Source: Acholoe squamosa (lineage: Eukaryota > Annelida > Polychaeta > Phyllodocida > Polynoidae). Taken from it: DNA of 64,000 nt. The stretch lies in contig OX439041.1 of NCBI GenBank assembly GCA_949317995.1, positions 4,032,501 through 4,096,500 on the forward strand, read 5' to 3'. Each line of letters begins with the position of its first letter. Positions within the stretch are counted from its first letter, which is position 1. Positions 13,101-28,100 of this stretch are shown in pieces. The notes under the pieces were generated by a model. That model ran no database searches and was not told the origin of the DNA. It saw only the letters and a program-made list of their open reading frames with translations. Made by a program: the position numbers and the translations under genes.

Positions 13101-16100
13101 ATATCGTCTGTAAAAGGGAGATAAACATAAGAGAATCTGCTCCTTATCATTTAACATTCTATAGCTGATAGTGGAGTAGTGCACCAGACCCGACAATTGT
13201 CATGATGCACGAATGCACCCCTGGTGAGTAACTCACCTGGGCTATATTTGTGCATTATGACCTACAGTATTGATAAATTGCACGAAGGGAGACATGACAC
13301 TCAAATAGGCGATGACATATGGAGTATATATTCTACTAATGCTGCACCAATTCATTTGCAGGTTTTAAGAACAGTAAGTGAGTTTTAAAATCGGGTTGAA
13401 GTCAGATAAATGTCAGAGTAAGTTGGCAAGTATGAGATTCACCCTGACTCTAAGGACTTGATTAAGATTTCTAAACACATAGGGGATGTATTATAACAAC
13501 AGAAAAACATTTAAATAGTGAATGATTGGCCTAAAATCAATTGAAAAAAAAATAGAAAATGAGGCTTGAGCTGCTGAAAAGAGTGCTTTGCAGGGGCTGG
13601 GTAGTAGCAGAGTGGCTGGGAGTGCCCAATAAATGCTTAAAATCAAAGCCAGGGCCTTATTCTATCATATAAACCACAGATGTGCATGTATTTGGGTGTA
13701 ACAGAGAAGCTATGGGACCAGAAATCATTTCATCAAGGGCATTACACGATTCATCATGCGCCTTACATCAGGCAAGCAACTCTGGTTTTGGGCAACCAAG
13801 GCATGTTGAGACTCATTTCTTTTTTTTTAAATGGCACCTCATCAATAGATATATGCCATAGGATGGGTTAGATAAGCCAGTAACGATTAATACAGCCTGT
13901 ACATACACAAGTGCTGTTTAAGAGGGGTGGGTTGACTTCAAAAATACTTGAATGTGTATTGCCCGCAAAGGGTGAATAGTACTCAAAAAAGAATTTCACC
14001 AAAATTCCCCTATACAGACCCCTTGATGGTGATGAGAAGGAAGTCTGAGGATACTATATTTTTAGCTGATCTAATGCCATAAATGATTCATCATGAGACT
14101 GACATCACTATTTTCAACTTAGAAGAATGGTTAGCGTAAGAAAAAAATTGAGACATATCACCTCCATTCCCCATGGAATTGTTTCTTTGGACCCCCCACT
14201 AAGGAATAAATAAAATTATGGTGGTCTCTTACTGCTTTGCTTGATGGTTCAGGGGTGGAATGAGGTTGAAATTGAAAGAAAATGCTATTTTGGGCCATTT
14301 TTTAACTTTGGGCCATTATATCTCAAAAGATTCTGGTCCGACATATGCAAATTTGACCTTTCTTTGATTCCCAGGATTTTTACTTTCAAATAACACCAAA
14401 AGAGGAAGAATGTTTAAATAGTTTTTATTCTGCACGCCCTAACCCAAAAAAGACACTAAAAAGCAGAAAGTGGGAGCTTTGTCAGGAATCGCCCATATAT
14501 AGATAACATACCCTCACAGTTGTTGCCCGTGTAGCCTGGTGCACAGGTACATGTGTACAAACCCACTTCATCATTGCAGGTTGCACCGTTCTCACACTGA
14601 TTTGGACTGCAATCATTGATATCGTCTGTAAAAGGGAGATAAACATAAGAGAATCTGCTCCTTATCATTTAACATTCTATAGCCGATAGTGGAGTAGTGC
14701 ACCAGACCCGACAATTGTCATGATGCACGAATGCACCCCCGGTGAGTAACTCACCTGGGCTATATTTGTGCATTATGACCTTCAGTATTGATAAATTGCA
14801 CGAAGGGAGACATGACACTCAAATAGGCAATGACATATGGAGTATATATTCTACTAATGCTGCACCAATTCATTTGCAGGTTTTAAGAACAGTAAGTGAG
14901 TTTTAAAATCAGGTTGAAGTCAGATAAATGTCAGAGTAAGTTGGCAAGTATGAGATTCACCCTGACTCTAAGGACTTGATTAAGATTTCTAAACACATAG
15001 GGGATATATTATAACAACAGAAAAACATTTAAATAGTGAATGATTGGCCTAAAATCAATTGAAAAAAAAATAGAAAATGAGGCTTGAGCTGCTGAAAAGA
15101 GTGCTTTGCAGGGGCTGGGTAGTAGCAGAGTGGCTGGGAGTGCCCAATAAATGCTTAAAATCAAAGCCAGGGCCTTATTCTATCATATAAACCACAGATG
15201 TGCATGTATTTGGGTGTAACAGAGAAGCTATGGGACCAGAAATCATTTCATCAAGGGCATTACACGATTCATCATGCGCCTTACATCAGGCAAGCAACTC
15301 TGGTTTTGGGCAACCAAGGCATGTTGAGACTCATTTCTTTTTTTTTAAATGGCACCTCATCAATAGATATATGCCATAGGATGGGTTAGATAAGCCAGTA
15401 ACGATTAATACAGCCTGTACATACACAAGTGCTGTTTAAGAGGGGTGGGTTGACTTCAAAAATACTTGAATGTGTATTGCCCGCAAAGGGTGAATAGTAC
15501 TCAAAAAAGAATTTCACCAAAATTCCCCTATACAGACCCCTTGATGGTGATGATAAGGAAGTCTGAGGATACTATATTTTTAGCTGATCTAATGCCATAA
15601 ATGATTCATCATGAGACTGACATCACTATTTTCAACTTAGAAGAATGGTTAGCGTAAAAATAAAATTGAGACATATCACCTCCATTCCCCATGGAATTGT
15701 TTCTTTGGACCCCCACTAAGGAATAAATAAAATTATGGTGGTCTCTTACTGCTTTGCTTGATGGTTCAGGGGGTGGAATGAGGTTGAAATTGAAAGAAAA
15801 TGCTATTTTGGGCCATTTTTTAACTTTGGGCCATTATATCTCAAAAGATTCTGGTCCGACATATGCAAATTTGACCTTTCTTTGATTCCCAGGATTTTTA
15901 CTTTCAAATAACACCAAAAAGAGAAAGAATGTTTAAATAGTTTTTATTCTGCACGCCCTAACCCAAAAAAGACACTAAAAAGCAGAAAGTGGGAGCTTTG
16001 TCAGGAATCGCCCATATATAGATAACATACCCTCACAGTTGTTGCCCGTGTAGCCTGGTGCACAGGTACATGTGTACAAACCCACTTCATCATTGCAGGT

Positions 16101-19100
16101 TGCACCGTTCTCACACTGATTTGGACTGCAATCATTGATATCGTCTGTAAAAGGGAGATAAACATAAGAGAATCTGCTCCTTATCATTTAACATTCTATA
16201 GCCGATAGTGGAGTAGTGCACCAGACCCGACAATTGTCATGATGCACGAATGCACCCCTGGTGAGTAACTCACCTGGGCTATATTTGTGCATTATGACCT
16301 TCAGTATTGATAAATTGCACGAAGGGAGACATGACACTCAAATAGGCGATGACATATGGAGTATATATTCTACTAATGCTGCACCAATTCATTTGCAGGT
16401 TTTAAGAACAGTAAGTGAGTTTTAAAATCGGGTTGAAGTCAGATAAATGTCAGAGTAAGTTGGCAAGTATGAGATTCACCCTGACTCTAAGGACTTGATT
16501 AAGATTTCTAAACACATAGGGGATGTATTATAACAACAGAAAAACATTTAAATAGTGAATGATTGGCCTAAAATCAATTGAAAAAAAAATAGAAAATGAG
16601 GCTTGAGCTGCTGAAAAGAGTGCTTTGCAGGGGCTGGGTAGTAGCAGGGTGGCTGGGAGTGCCCAATAAATGCTTAAAATCAAAGCCAGGGCCTTATTCT
16701 ATCATATAAACCACAGATGTGCATGTATTTGGGTGTAACAGAGAAGCTATGGGACCAGAAATCATTTCATCAAGGGCATTACATGATTCATCACGCGCCT
16801 TACATCAGGCAAGCAACTCTGGTTTTGGGCAACCAAGGCATGTTGAGACTCATTTCTTTTTTTTTAAATGGCACCTCATCAATAGATATATGCCATAGGA
16901 TGGGTTAGATAAGCCAGTAACGATTAATACAGCCTGTACATACACAAGTGCTGTTTAAGAGGGGTGGGTTGACTTCAAAAATACTTGAATGTGTATTGCC
17001 CGCAAAGGGTGAATAGTACTCAAAAGAGAATTTCACCAAAAATTCCCCTATACAGACCCCTTGATGGTGATGAGAAGGAAGTCTGAGGATACTATATTTT
17101 TAGCTGATCTAATGCCATAAATGATTCATCATGAGACTGACATCACTATTTTCAACTTAGAAGAATGGTTAGCGTAAAAATAAAATTGAGACATATCACC
17201 TCCATTCCCCATGGAATTGTTTCTTTGGACCCCCACTAAGGAATAAATAAAATTATGGTGGTCTCTTACTGCTTTGCTTGATGGTTCAGGGGGTGGAATG
17301 AGGTTGAAATTGAAAGAAAATGCTATTTTGGGCCATTTTTTAACTTTGGGCCATTATATCTCAAAAGATTCTGGTCCGACATATGCAAATTTGACCTTTC
17401 TTTGATTCCCAGGATTTTTACTTTCAAATAACACCAAAAAGAGGAAGAATGTTTAAATAGTTTTTATTCTGCACACCCTAACCAAAAAAAGACACTAAAA
17501 AGCAGAAAGTGGGAGCTTTGTCAGGAATCGCCCATATATAGATAACATACCCTCACAGTTGTTGCCCGTGTAGCCTGGTGCACAGGTACATGTGTACAAA
17601 CCCACTTCATCATTGCAGGTTGCACCGTTCTCACACTGATTTGGACTGCAATCATTGATATCGTCTGTAAAAGGGAGATAAACATAAGAGAATCTGCTCC
17701 TTATCATTTAACATTCTATAGCTGATAGTGGAGTAGTGCACCAGACCCGACAATTGTCATGATGCATGAATGCACCCCTGGTGAGTAACTCACCTGGGCT
17801 ATATTTGTGCATTATGACCTACAGTATTGATAAATTGCACGAAGGGAGACATGACACTCAAATAGGCAATGACATATGGAGTATATATTCTACTAATGCT
17901 GCACCAATTCATTTGCAGGTTTTAAGAACAGTAAGTGAGTTTTAAAATCGGGTTGAAGTCAGATAAATGTCAGAGTAAGTTGGCAAGTATGAGATTCACC
18001 CTGACTCTAAGGACTTGATTAAGATTTCTAAACACATAGGGGATGTATTATAACAACAGAAAAACATTTAAATAGTGAATGATTGGCCTAAAATCAATTG
18101 AAAAAAAAATAGAAAATGAGGCTTGAGCTGCTGAAAAGAGTGCTTTGCAGGGGCTGGGTAGTAGCAGAGTGGCTGGGAGTGCCCAATAAATGCTTAAAAT
18201 CAAAGCCAGGGCCTTATTCTATCATATAAACCACAGATGTGCATGTATTTGGGTGTAACAGAGAAGCTATGGGACCAGAAATCATTTCATCAAGGGCATT
18301 ACACGATTCATCATGCGCCTTACATCAGGCAAGCAACTCTGGTTTTGGGCAACCAAGGCATGTTGAGACTCATTTCTTTTTTTTTAAATGGCACCTCATC
18401 AATAGATATATGCCATAGGATGGGTTAGATAAGCCAGTAACGATTAATACAGCCTGTACATACACAAGTGCTGTTTAAGAGGGGTGGGTTGACTTCAAAA
18501 ATACTTGAATGTGTATTGCCCGCAAAGGGTGAATAGTACTCAAAAAAGAATTTCACCAAAATTCCCCTATACAGACCCCTTGATGGTGATGAGAAGGAAG
18601 TCTGAGGATACTATATTTTTAGCTGATCTAATGCCATAAATGATTCATCATGAGACTGACATCACTATTTTCAACTTAGAAGAATGGTTAGCGTAAGAAA
18701 AAAATTGAGACATATCACCTCCATTCCCCATGGAATTGTTTCTTTGGACCCCCCACTAAGGAATAAATAAAATTATGGTGGTCTCTTACTGCTTTGCTTG
18801 ATGGTTCAGGGGGTGGAATGAGGTTGAAATTGAAAGAAAATGCTATTTTGGGCCATTTTTTAACTTTGGGCCATTATATCTCAAAAGATTCTGGTCCGAC
18901 ATATGCAAATTTGACCTTTCTTTGATTCCCAGGATTTTTACTTTCAAATAACACCAAACAGAGGAAGAATGTTTAAATAGTTTTTATTCTGCACGCCCTA
19001 ACCCAAAAAAGACACTAAAAAGCAGAAAGTGGGAGCTTTGTCAGGAATCGCCCATATATAGATAACATACCCTCACAGTTGTTGCCCGTGTAGCCTGGTG

Positions 19101-22100
19101 CACAGGTACATGTGTACAAACCCACTTCATCATTGCAGGTTGCACCGTTCTCACACTGATTTGGACTGCAATCATTGATATCGTCTGTAAAAGGGAGATA
19201 AACATAAGAGAATCTGCTCCTTATCGTTTAACATTCTATAGCCGATAGTGGAGTAGTGCACCAGACCCGACAATTGTCATGATGCACGAATGCACCCCTG
19301 GTGAGTAACTCACCTGGGCTATATTTGTGCATTATGACCTTCAGTATTGATAAATTGCACGAAGGGAGACATGACACTCAAATAGGCAATGACATATGGA
19401 GTATATATTCTACTAATGCTGCACCAATTCATTTGCAGGTTTTAAGACTAGTAAGTGAGTTTTAAAATCGGGTTGAAGTCAGATAAATGTCAGAGTAAGT
19501 TGGCAAGTATGAGATTCACCCTGACTCTAAGGACTTGATTAAGATTTCTAAACACATAGGGGATCTATTATAACAACAGAAAAACATTTAAATAGTGAAT
19601 GATTGACCTAAAATCAATTGAAAAAAAACAGAAAATGAGGCTTGAGCTGCTGAAAAGAGTGCTTTGCAGGGGCTGGGTAGTAGCAGAGTGGCTGGGAGTG
19701 CCCAATAAATGCTTAAAATCAAAGCCAGGGCCTTATTCTATCATATAAACCACAGATGTGCATGTATTTGGGTGTAACAGAGAAGCTATGGGACCAGAAA
19801 TCATTTCATCAAGGGCATTACACCATTCATCATGCGCCTTACATCAGGCAAGCAACTCTGGTTTTGGGCAACCAAGGCATGTTGAGACTCATTTCTTTTT
19901 TTTTAAATGGCACCTCATCAATAGATATATGCCATAGGATGGGTTAGATAAGCCAGTAACGATTAATACAGCCTGTACATACACAAGTGCTGTTTAAGAG
20001 GGGTGGGTTGACTTCAAAAATACTTGAATGTTTATTGCCCGCAAAGGGTGAATAGTACTCAAAAAAGAATTTCACCAAAATTCCCCTATACAGACCCCTT
20101 GATGGTGATGAGAAGGAAGTCTGAGGATACTATATTTTTAGCTGATCTAATGCCATAAATGATTCATCATGAGACTGACATCACTATTTTCAACTTAGAA
20201 GAATGGTTAGCGTAAGAAAAAAATTGAGACATATCACCTCCATTCCCCATGGAATTGTTTCTTTGGACCCCCCACTAAGGAATAAATAAAATTATGGTGG
20301 TCTCTTACTGCTTTGCTTGATGGTTCAGGGGGTGGAATGAGGTTGAAATTGAAAGAAAATGCTATTTTGGGCCATTTTTTAACTTTGGGCCATTATATCT
20401 CAAAAGATTCTGGTCCGACATATGCAAATTTGACCTTTCTTTGATTCCCAGGATTTTTACTTTCAAATAACACCAAAAAGAGGAAGAATGTTTAAATAGT
20501 TTTTATTCTGCACGCCCTAACCCAAAAAAGACACTAAAAAGCAGAAAGTGGGGGCTTTGTCAGGAATCGCCCATATATAGATAACATACCCTCACAGTTG
20601 TTGCCCGTGTAGCCTGGTGCACAGGTACATGTGTACAAACCCACTTCATCATTGCAGGTTGCACCGTTCTCACACTGATTTGGACTGCAATCATTGATAT
20701 CGTCTGTAAAAGGGAGATAAACATAAGAGAATCTGCTCCTTATCATTTAACATTCTATAGCCGATAGTGGAGTAGTGCACCAGAACCGACTATTGTCATG
20801 ATGCACGAATGCACCCCTGGTGAGTAACTCACCTGGGCTATATTTGTGCATTATGACCTTCAGTATTGATAAATTGCACGAAGGGAGACATGACACTCAA
20901 ATAGGCGATGACATATGGAGTATATATTCTACTAATGCTGCACCAATTCATTTGCAGGTTTTAAGAACAGTAAGTGAGTTTTAAAATCGGGTTGAAGTCA
21001 GATAAATGTCAGAGTAAGTTGGCAAGTATGAGATTCACCCTGACTCTAAGGACTTGATTAAGATTTCTAAACACATAGGGGATCTATTATAACAACAGAA
21101 AAACATTTAAATAGTGAATGATTGGCCTAAAATCAATTGAAAAAAAATAGAAAATGAGGCTTGAGCTGCTGAAAAGAGTGCTTTGCAGGGGCTGGGTAGT
21201 AGCAGAGTGGCTGGGAGTGCCCAATAAATGCTTAAAATCAAAGCCAGGGCCTTATTCTATCATATAAACCACAGATGTGCATGTATTTGGGTGTAACAGA
21301 GAAGCTATGGGACCAGAAATCATTTCATCAAGGGCATTACACGATTCATCATGCGCCTTACATCAGGCAAGCAACTCTGGTTTTGGGCAACCAAGGCATG
21401 TTGAGACTCATTTCTTTTTTTTTAAATGGCACCTCATCAATAGATATATGCCATAGGATGGGTTAGATAAGCCAGTAACGATTAATACAGCCTGTACATA
21501 CACAAGTGCTGTTTAAGAGGGGTAGGTTGACTTCAAAAATACTTGAATGTTTATTGCCCGCAAAGGGTGAATAGTACTCAAAAAAGAATTTCACCAAAAT
21601 TCCCCTATACAGACCCCTTGATGGTGATGAGAAGGAAGTCTGAGGATACTATATTTTTAGCTGATCTAATGCCATAAATGATTCATCATGAGACTGACAT
21701 CACTATTTTCAACTTAGAAGAATGGTTAGCGTAAGAAAAAAATTGAGACATATCACCTCCATTCCCCATGGAATTGTTTCTTTGGACCCCCCACTAAGGA
21801 ATAAATAAAATTATGGTGGTCTCTTACTGCTTTGCTTGATGGTTCAGGGGGTGGAATGAGGTTGAAATTGAAAGAAAATGCTATTTTGGGCCATTTTTTA
21901 ACTTTGGGCCATTATATCTCAAAAGATTCTGGTCCGACATATGCAAATTTGACCTTTCTTTGATTCCCAGGATTTTTACTTTCAAATAACACCAAAAAGA
22001 GGAAGAATGTTTAAATAGTTTTTATTCTGCACGCCCTAACCCAAAAAAGACACTAAAAAGCAGAAAGTGGGGGCTTTGTCAGGAATCGCCCATATATAGA

Positions 22101-25100
22101 TAACATACCCTCACAGTTGTTGCCCGTGTAGCCTGGTGCACAGGTACATGTGTACAAACCCACTTCATCATTGCAGGTTGCACCGTTCTCACACTGATTT
22201 GGACTGCAATCATTGATATCGTCTGTAAAAGGGAGATAAACATAAGAGAATCTGCTCCTTATCATTTAACATTCTATAGCCGATAGTGGAGTAGTGCACC
22301 AGAACCGACTATTGTCATGATGCACGAATGCACCCCTGGTGAGTAACTCACCTGGGCTATATTTGTGCATTATGACCTTCAGTATTGATAAATTGCACGA
22401 AGGGAGACATGACACTCGAATAGGCGATGACATATGGAGTATATATTCTACTAATGCTGCACCAATTCATTTGCAGGTTTTAAGAACAGTAAGTGAGTTT
22501 TAAAATCGGGTTGAAGTCAGATAAATGTCAGAGTAAGTTGGCAAGTATGAGATTCACCCTGACTCTAAGGACTTGATTAAGATTTCTAAACACATAGGGG
22601 ATCTATTATAACAACAGAAAAACATTTAAATAGTGAATGATTGGCCTAAAATCAATTGAAAAAAAATAGAAAATGAGGCTTGAGCTGCTGAAAAGAGTGC
22701 TTTGCAGGGGCTGGGTAGTAGCAGAGTGGCTGGGAGTGCCCAATAAATGCTTAAAATCAAAGCCAGGGCCTTATTCTATCATATAAACCACAGATGTGCA
22801 TGTATTTGGGTGTAACAGAGAAGCTATGGGACCAGAAATCATTTCATCAAGGGCATTACACGATTCATCATGCGCCTTACATCAGGCAAGCAACTCTGGT
22901 TTTGGGCAACCAAGGCATGTTGAGACTCATTTCTTTTTTTTTAAATGGCACCTCATCAATAGATATATGCCATAGGATGGGTTAGATAAGCCAGTAACGA
23001 TTAATACAGCCTGTACATACACAAGTGCTGTTTAAGAGGGGTGGGTTGACTTCAAAAATACTTGAATGTTTATTGCCCGCAAAGGGTGAATAGTACTCAA
23101 AAAAGAATTTCACCAAAATTCCCCTATACAGACCCCTTGATGGTGATGAGAAGGAAGTCTGAGGATACTATATTTTTAGCTGATCTAATGCCATAAATGA
23201 TTCATCATGAGACTGACATCACTATTTTCAACTTAGAAGAATGGTTAGCGTAAGAAAAAAATTGAGACATATCACCTCCATTCCCCATGGAATTGTTTCT
23301 TTGGACCCCCCACTAAGGAATAAATAAAATTATGGTGGTCTCTTACTGCTTTGCTTGATGGTTCAGGGGGTGGAATGAGGTTGAAATTGAAAGAAAATGC
23401 TATTTTGGGCCATTTTTTAACTTTGGGCCATTATATCTCAAAAGATTCTGGTCCGACATATGCAAATTTGACCTTTCTTTGATTCCCAGGATTTTTACTT
23501 TCAAATAACACCAAAAAGAGGAAGAATGTTTAAATAGTTTTTATTCTGCACGCCCTAACCCAAAAAAGACACTAAAAAGCAGAAAGTGGGGGCTTTGTCA
23601 GGAATCGCCCATATATAGATAACATACCCTCACAGTTGTTGCCCGTGTAGCCTGGTGCACAGGTACATGTGTACAAACCCACTTCATCATTGCAGGTTGC
23701 ACCGTTCTCACACTGATTTGGACTGCAATCATTGATATCGTCTGTAAAAGGGAGATAAACATAAGAGAATCTGCTCCTTATCATTTAACATTCTATAGCC
23801 GATAGTGGAGTAGTGCACCAGACCCGACAATTGTCATGATGCACGAATGCACCCCTGGTGAGTAACTCACCTGGGCTATATTTGTGCATTATGACCTTCA
23901 GTATTGATAAATTGCACGAAGGGAGACATGACACTCAAATAGGCGATGACATATGGAGTATATATTCTACTAATGCTGCACCGATTCATTTGCAGGTTTT
24001 AAGAACAGTAAGTGAGTTTTAAAATCGGGTTGAAGTCAAATAAATGTCAGAGTAAGTTGGCAAGTATGAGATTCACCCTGACTCTAAGGACTTGATTAAG
24101 ATTTCTAAACACATAGGGGATCTATTATAACAACAGAAAAACATTTAAATAGTGAATGATTGGCCTAAAATCAATTGAAAAAAAATAGAAAATGAGGCTT
24201 GAGCTGCTGAAAATAGTGCTTTGCAGGGGCTGGGTAGTAGCAGAGTGGCTGGGAGTGCCCAATAAATGCTTAAAATCAAAGCCAGGGCCTTATTCTATCA
24301 TATAAACCACAGATGTGCATGTATTTGGGTGTAACAGAGAAGCTATGGGACCAGAAATCATTTCATCAAGGGCATTACACGATTCATCATGCACCTTACA
24401 TCAGGCAAGCAACTCTGGTTTTGGGCAACCAAGGCATGTTGAGGCTCATTTCTTTTTTTTTAAATGGCACCTCATCAATAGATATATGCCATAGGATGGG
24501 TTAGATAAGCCAGTAACGATTAATACAGCCTGTACATACACAAGTGCTGTTTAAGAGGGGTGGGTTGACTTCAAAAATACTTGAATGTTTATTGCCCTCA
24601 AAGGGTGAATAGTACTCAAAAAAGAATTTCACCAAAATTCCCCTATACAGACCCCTTGATGGTGATGAGAAGGAAGTCTGAGGATACTATATTTTTAGCT
24701 GATCTAATGCCATAAATGATTCTCATGAGACTGACATCACTATTTTCAACTTAGAAGAATGGTTAGCGTAAAAAAAAAATTGAGACATATCACCTCCATT
24801 CCCCATGGAATTGTTTCTTTGGACCCCCCACTAAGGAATAAATAAAATTATGGTGGTCTCTTACTGCTTTGCTTGATGGTTCAGGGGGTGGAATGAGGTT
24901 GAAATTGAAAGAAAATGCTATTTTGGGCCATTTTTTAACTTTGGGCCATTATATCTCAAAAGATTCTGGTCCGACATATGCAAATTTGACCTTTCTTTGA
25001 TTCCCAGGATTTTTACTTTCAAATAACACCAAAAAGAGGAAGAATGTTTAAATAGTTTTTATTCTGCATGCCCTAACCCAAAAAAATCGCCCATATATAG

Positions 25101-28100
25101 ATAACATACCCTCACAGTTGTTGCCCGTGTAGCCTGGTGCACAGGTACATGTGTACAAACCCACTTCATCATTGCAGGTTGCACCGTTCTCACACTGATT
25201 TGGACTGCAATCATTGATATCGTCTGTAAAAGGGAGATAAACATAAGAGAATCTGCTCCTTATCATTTAACATTCTATAGCCGATAGTGGAGTAGTGCAC
25301 CAGACCCGACTATTGTCATGATGCACGAATGCACCCCTGGTGAGTAACTCACCTGGGCTATATTTGTGCATTATGACCTTCAGTATTGATAAATTGCACG
25401 AAGGGAGACATGACACTCAAATAGGCGATGACATATGGAGTATATATTCTACTAATGCTGCACCAATTCATTTGCAGGTTTTAAGAACAGTAAGTGAGTT
25501 TTAAAATCGGGTTGAAGTCAGATAAATGTCAGAGTAAGTTGGCAAGTATGAGATTCACCCTGACTCTAAGGACTTGATTAAGATTTCTAAACACATAGGG
25601 GATCTATTATAACAACAGAAAAACATTTAAATAGTGAATGATTGGCCTAAAATCAATTGAAAAAAAATAGAAAATGAGGCTTGAGCTGCTGAAAAGAGTG
25701 CTTTGCAGGGGCTGGGTAGTAGCAGAGTGGCTGGGAGTGCCCAATAAATGCTTAAAATCAAAGCCAGGGCCTTATTCTATCATATAAACCACAGATGTGC
25801 ATGTATTTGGGTGTAACAGAGAAGCTATGGGACCAGAAATCATTTCATCAAGGGCATTACACGATTCATCATGCGCCTTACATCAGGCAAGCAACTCTGG
25901 TTTTGGGCAACCAAGGCATGTTGAGACTCATTTCTTTTTTTTTAAATGGCACCTCATCAATAGATATATGCCATAGGATGGGTTAGATAAGCCAGTAAAG
26001 ATTAATACAGCCTGTACATACACAAGTGCTGTTTAAGAGGGGTGGGTTGACTTCAAAAATACTTGAATGTGTATTGCCCGCAAAGGGTGAATAGTACTCA
26101 AAAGAGAATTTCACCAAAATTCCCCTATACAGACCCCTTGATGGTGATGAGAAGGAAGTCTGAGGATACTATATTTTTAGCTGATCTAATGCCATAAATG
26201 ATTCTCATGAGACTGACATCACTATTTTCAACTTAGAAGAATGGTTAGCGTAAAAAAGAAATTGAGACATATCACCTCCATTCCCCATGGAATTGTTTCT
26301 TTGGACCCCCCACTAAGGAATAAATAAAGTTATGGTGGTCTCTTACTGCTTTGCTTGATGGTTCAGGGGGTGGAATGAGGTTGAAATTGAAAGAAAATGC
26401 TATTTTGGGCCATTTTTTAACTTTGGGCCATTATATCTCAAAAGATTCTGGTCCGACATATGCAAATTTGACCTTTCTTTGATTCCCAGGATTTTTACTT
26501 TCAAATAACACCAAAAAGAGGAAGAATGTTTAAATAGTTTTTATTCTGCACGCCCTAACCCAAAAAAGACACTAAAAAGCAGAAAGTGAGAGCTTTGTCA
26601 GGAATCGCCCATATATAGATAACATACCCTCACAGTTGTTGCCCGTGTAGCCTGGTGCACAGGTACATGTGTACAAACCCACTTCATCATTGCAGGTTGC
26701 ACCGTTCTCACACTGATTTGGACTGCAATCATTGATATCGTCTGTAAAAGGGAGATAAACATAAGAGAATATGCTCCTTATCATTTAACATTCTATAGCC
26801 GATAGTGGAGTAGTGCACCAGACCCGACAATTGTCATGATGCACAAATGCACCCCTGGTGAGTAACTCACCTGGGCTATATTTGTGCATTATGACCTTCA
26901 GTATTGATAAATTGCAAGAAGGGAGACATGACACTCAAATAGGCACAGACATATGGAGTATATATTCTACTTATGCTGCACCAATTCATTTGCAGGTTTT
27001 AAGAACAGTAAGTGAGTTTTAAAATCGGGTTGAAGTCAGATAAATGTCAGAGTAAGTTGGCAAGTATGAGATTCACCCTGACTCTAAGGACTTGATTAAG
27101 ATTTCTAAACACATAGGGGATGTATTATAACAACAGAAAAACATTTAAATAGTGAATGATTGGCCTAAAATCAATTGAAAAAAAAATAGAAAATGAGGCT
27201 TGAGCTGCTGAAAAGAGTGCTTTGCAGGGGCTGGGTAGTAGCAGAGTGGCTGGGAGTGCCCAATAAATGCTTAAAATCAAAGCCAGGGCCTTATTCTATC
27301 ATATAAACCACAGATGTGCATGTATTTGGGTGTAACAGAGAAGCTATGGGACCAGAAATCATTTCATCAAGGGTATTACACGATTCATCATGTGCCTTAC
27401 ATCAGGCAAGCAACTCTGGTTTTGGGCAACCAAGGCATGTTGAGACTCATTTCTTTTTTTTTAAATGGCACCTCATCAATAGATATATGCCATAGGATGG
27501 GTTAGATAAGCCAGTAACGATTAATACAGCCTGTACATACACAAGTGCTGTTTAAGAGGGGTGGGTTGACTTCAAAAATACTTGAATGTGTATTGCCCGC
27601 AAAGGGTGAATAGTACTCAAAAAAGAATTTCACCAAAATTCCCCTATACAGACCCCTTGATGGTGATGAGAAGGAAGTCTGAGGATACTATATTTTTAGC
27701 TGATCTAATGCCATAAATGATTCATCATAAGACTGACATCACTATTTTCAACTTAGAAGAATGGTAAGCGCAAGAAAAAAATTGAGACATATCACCTCCA
27801 TTCCCCATGGAATTGTTTCTTTGGACCCCCCACTAAGGAATAAATAAAATTATGGTGGTCTCTTACTGCTTTGCTTGATGGTTCAGGGGGTGGAATGAGG
27901 TTGAAATTGAAAGAAAATGCTATTTTGGGCCATTTTATAACTTTGGGCCATTATATCTCAAAAGATTCTGGTCCGACATATGCAAATTTGACCTTTCTTT
28001 GATTCCCAGGATTTTTACTTTCAAATAACACCAAAAAGAGGAAGAATGTTTAAATAGTTTTTATTCTGCACACCCTAACCCAAAAAAGACACTAAAAAGC

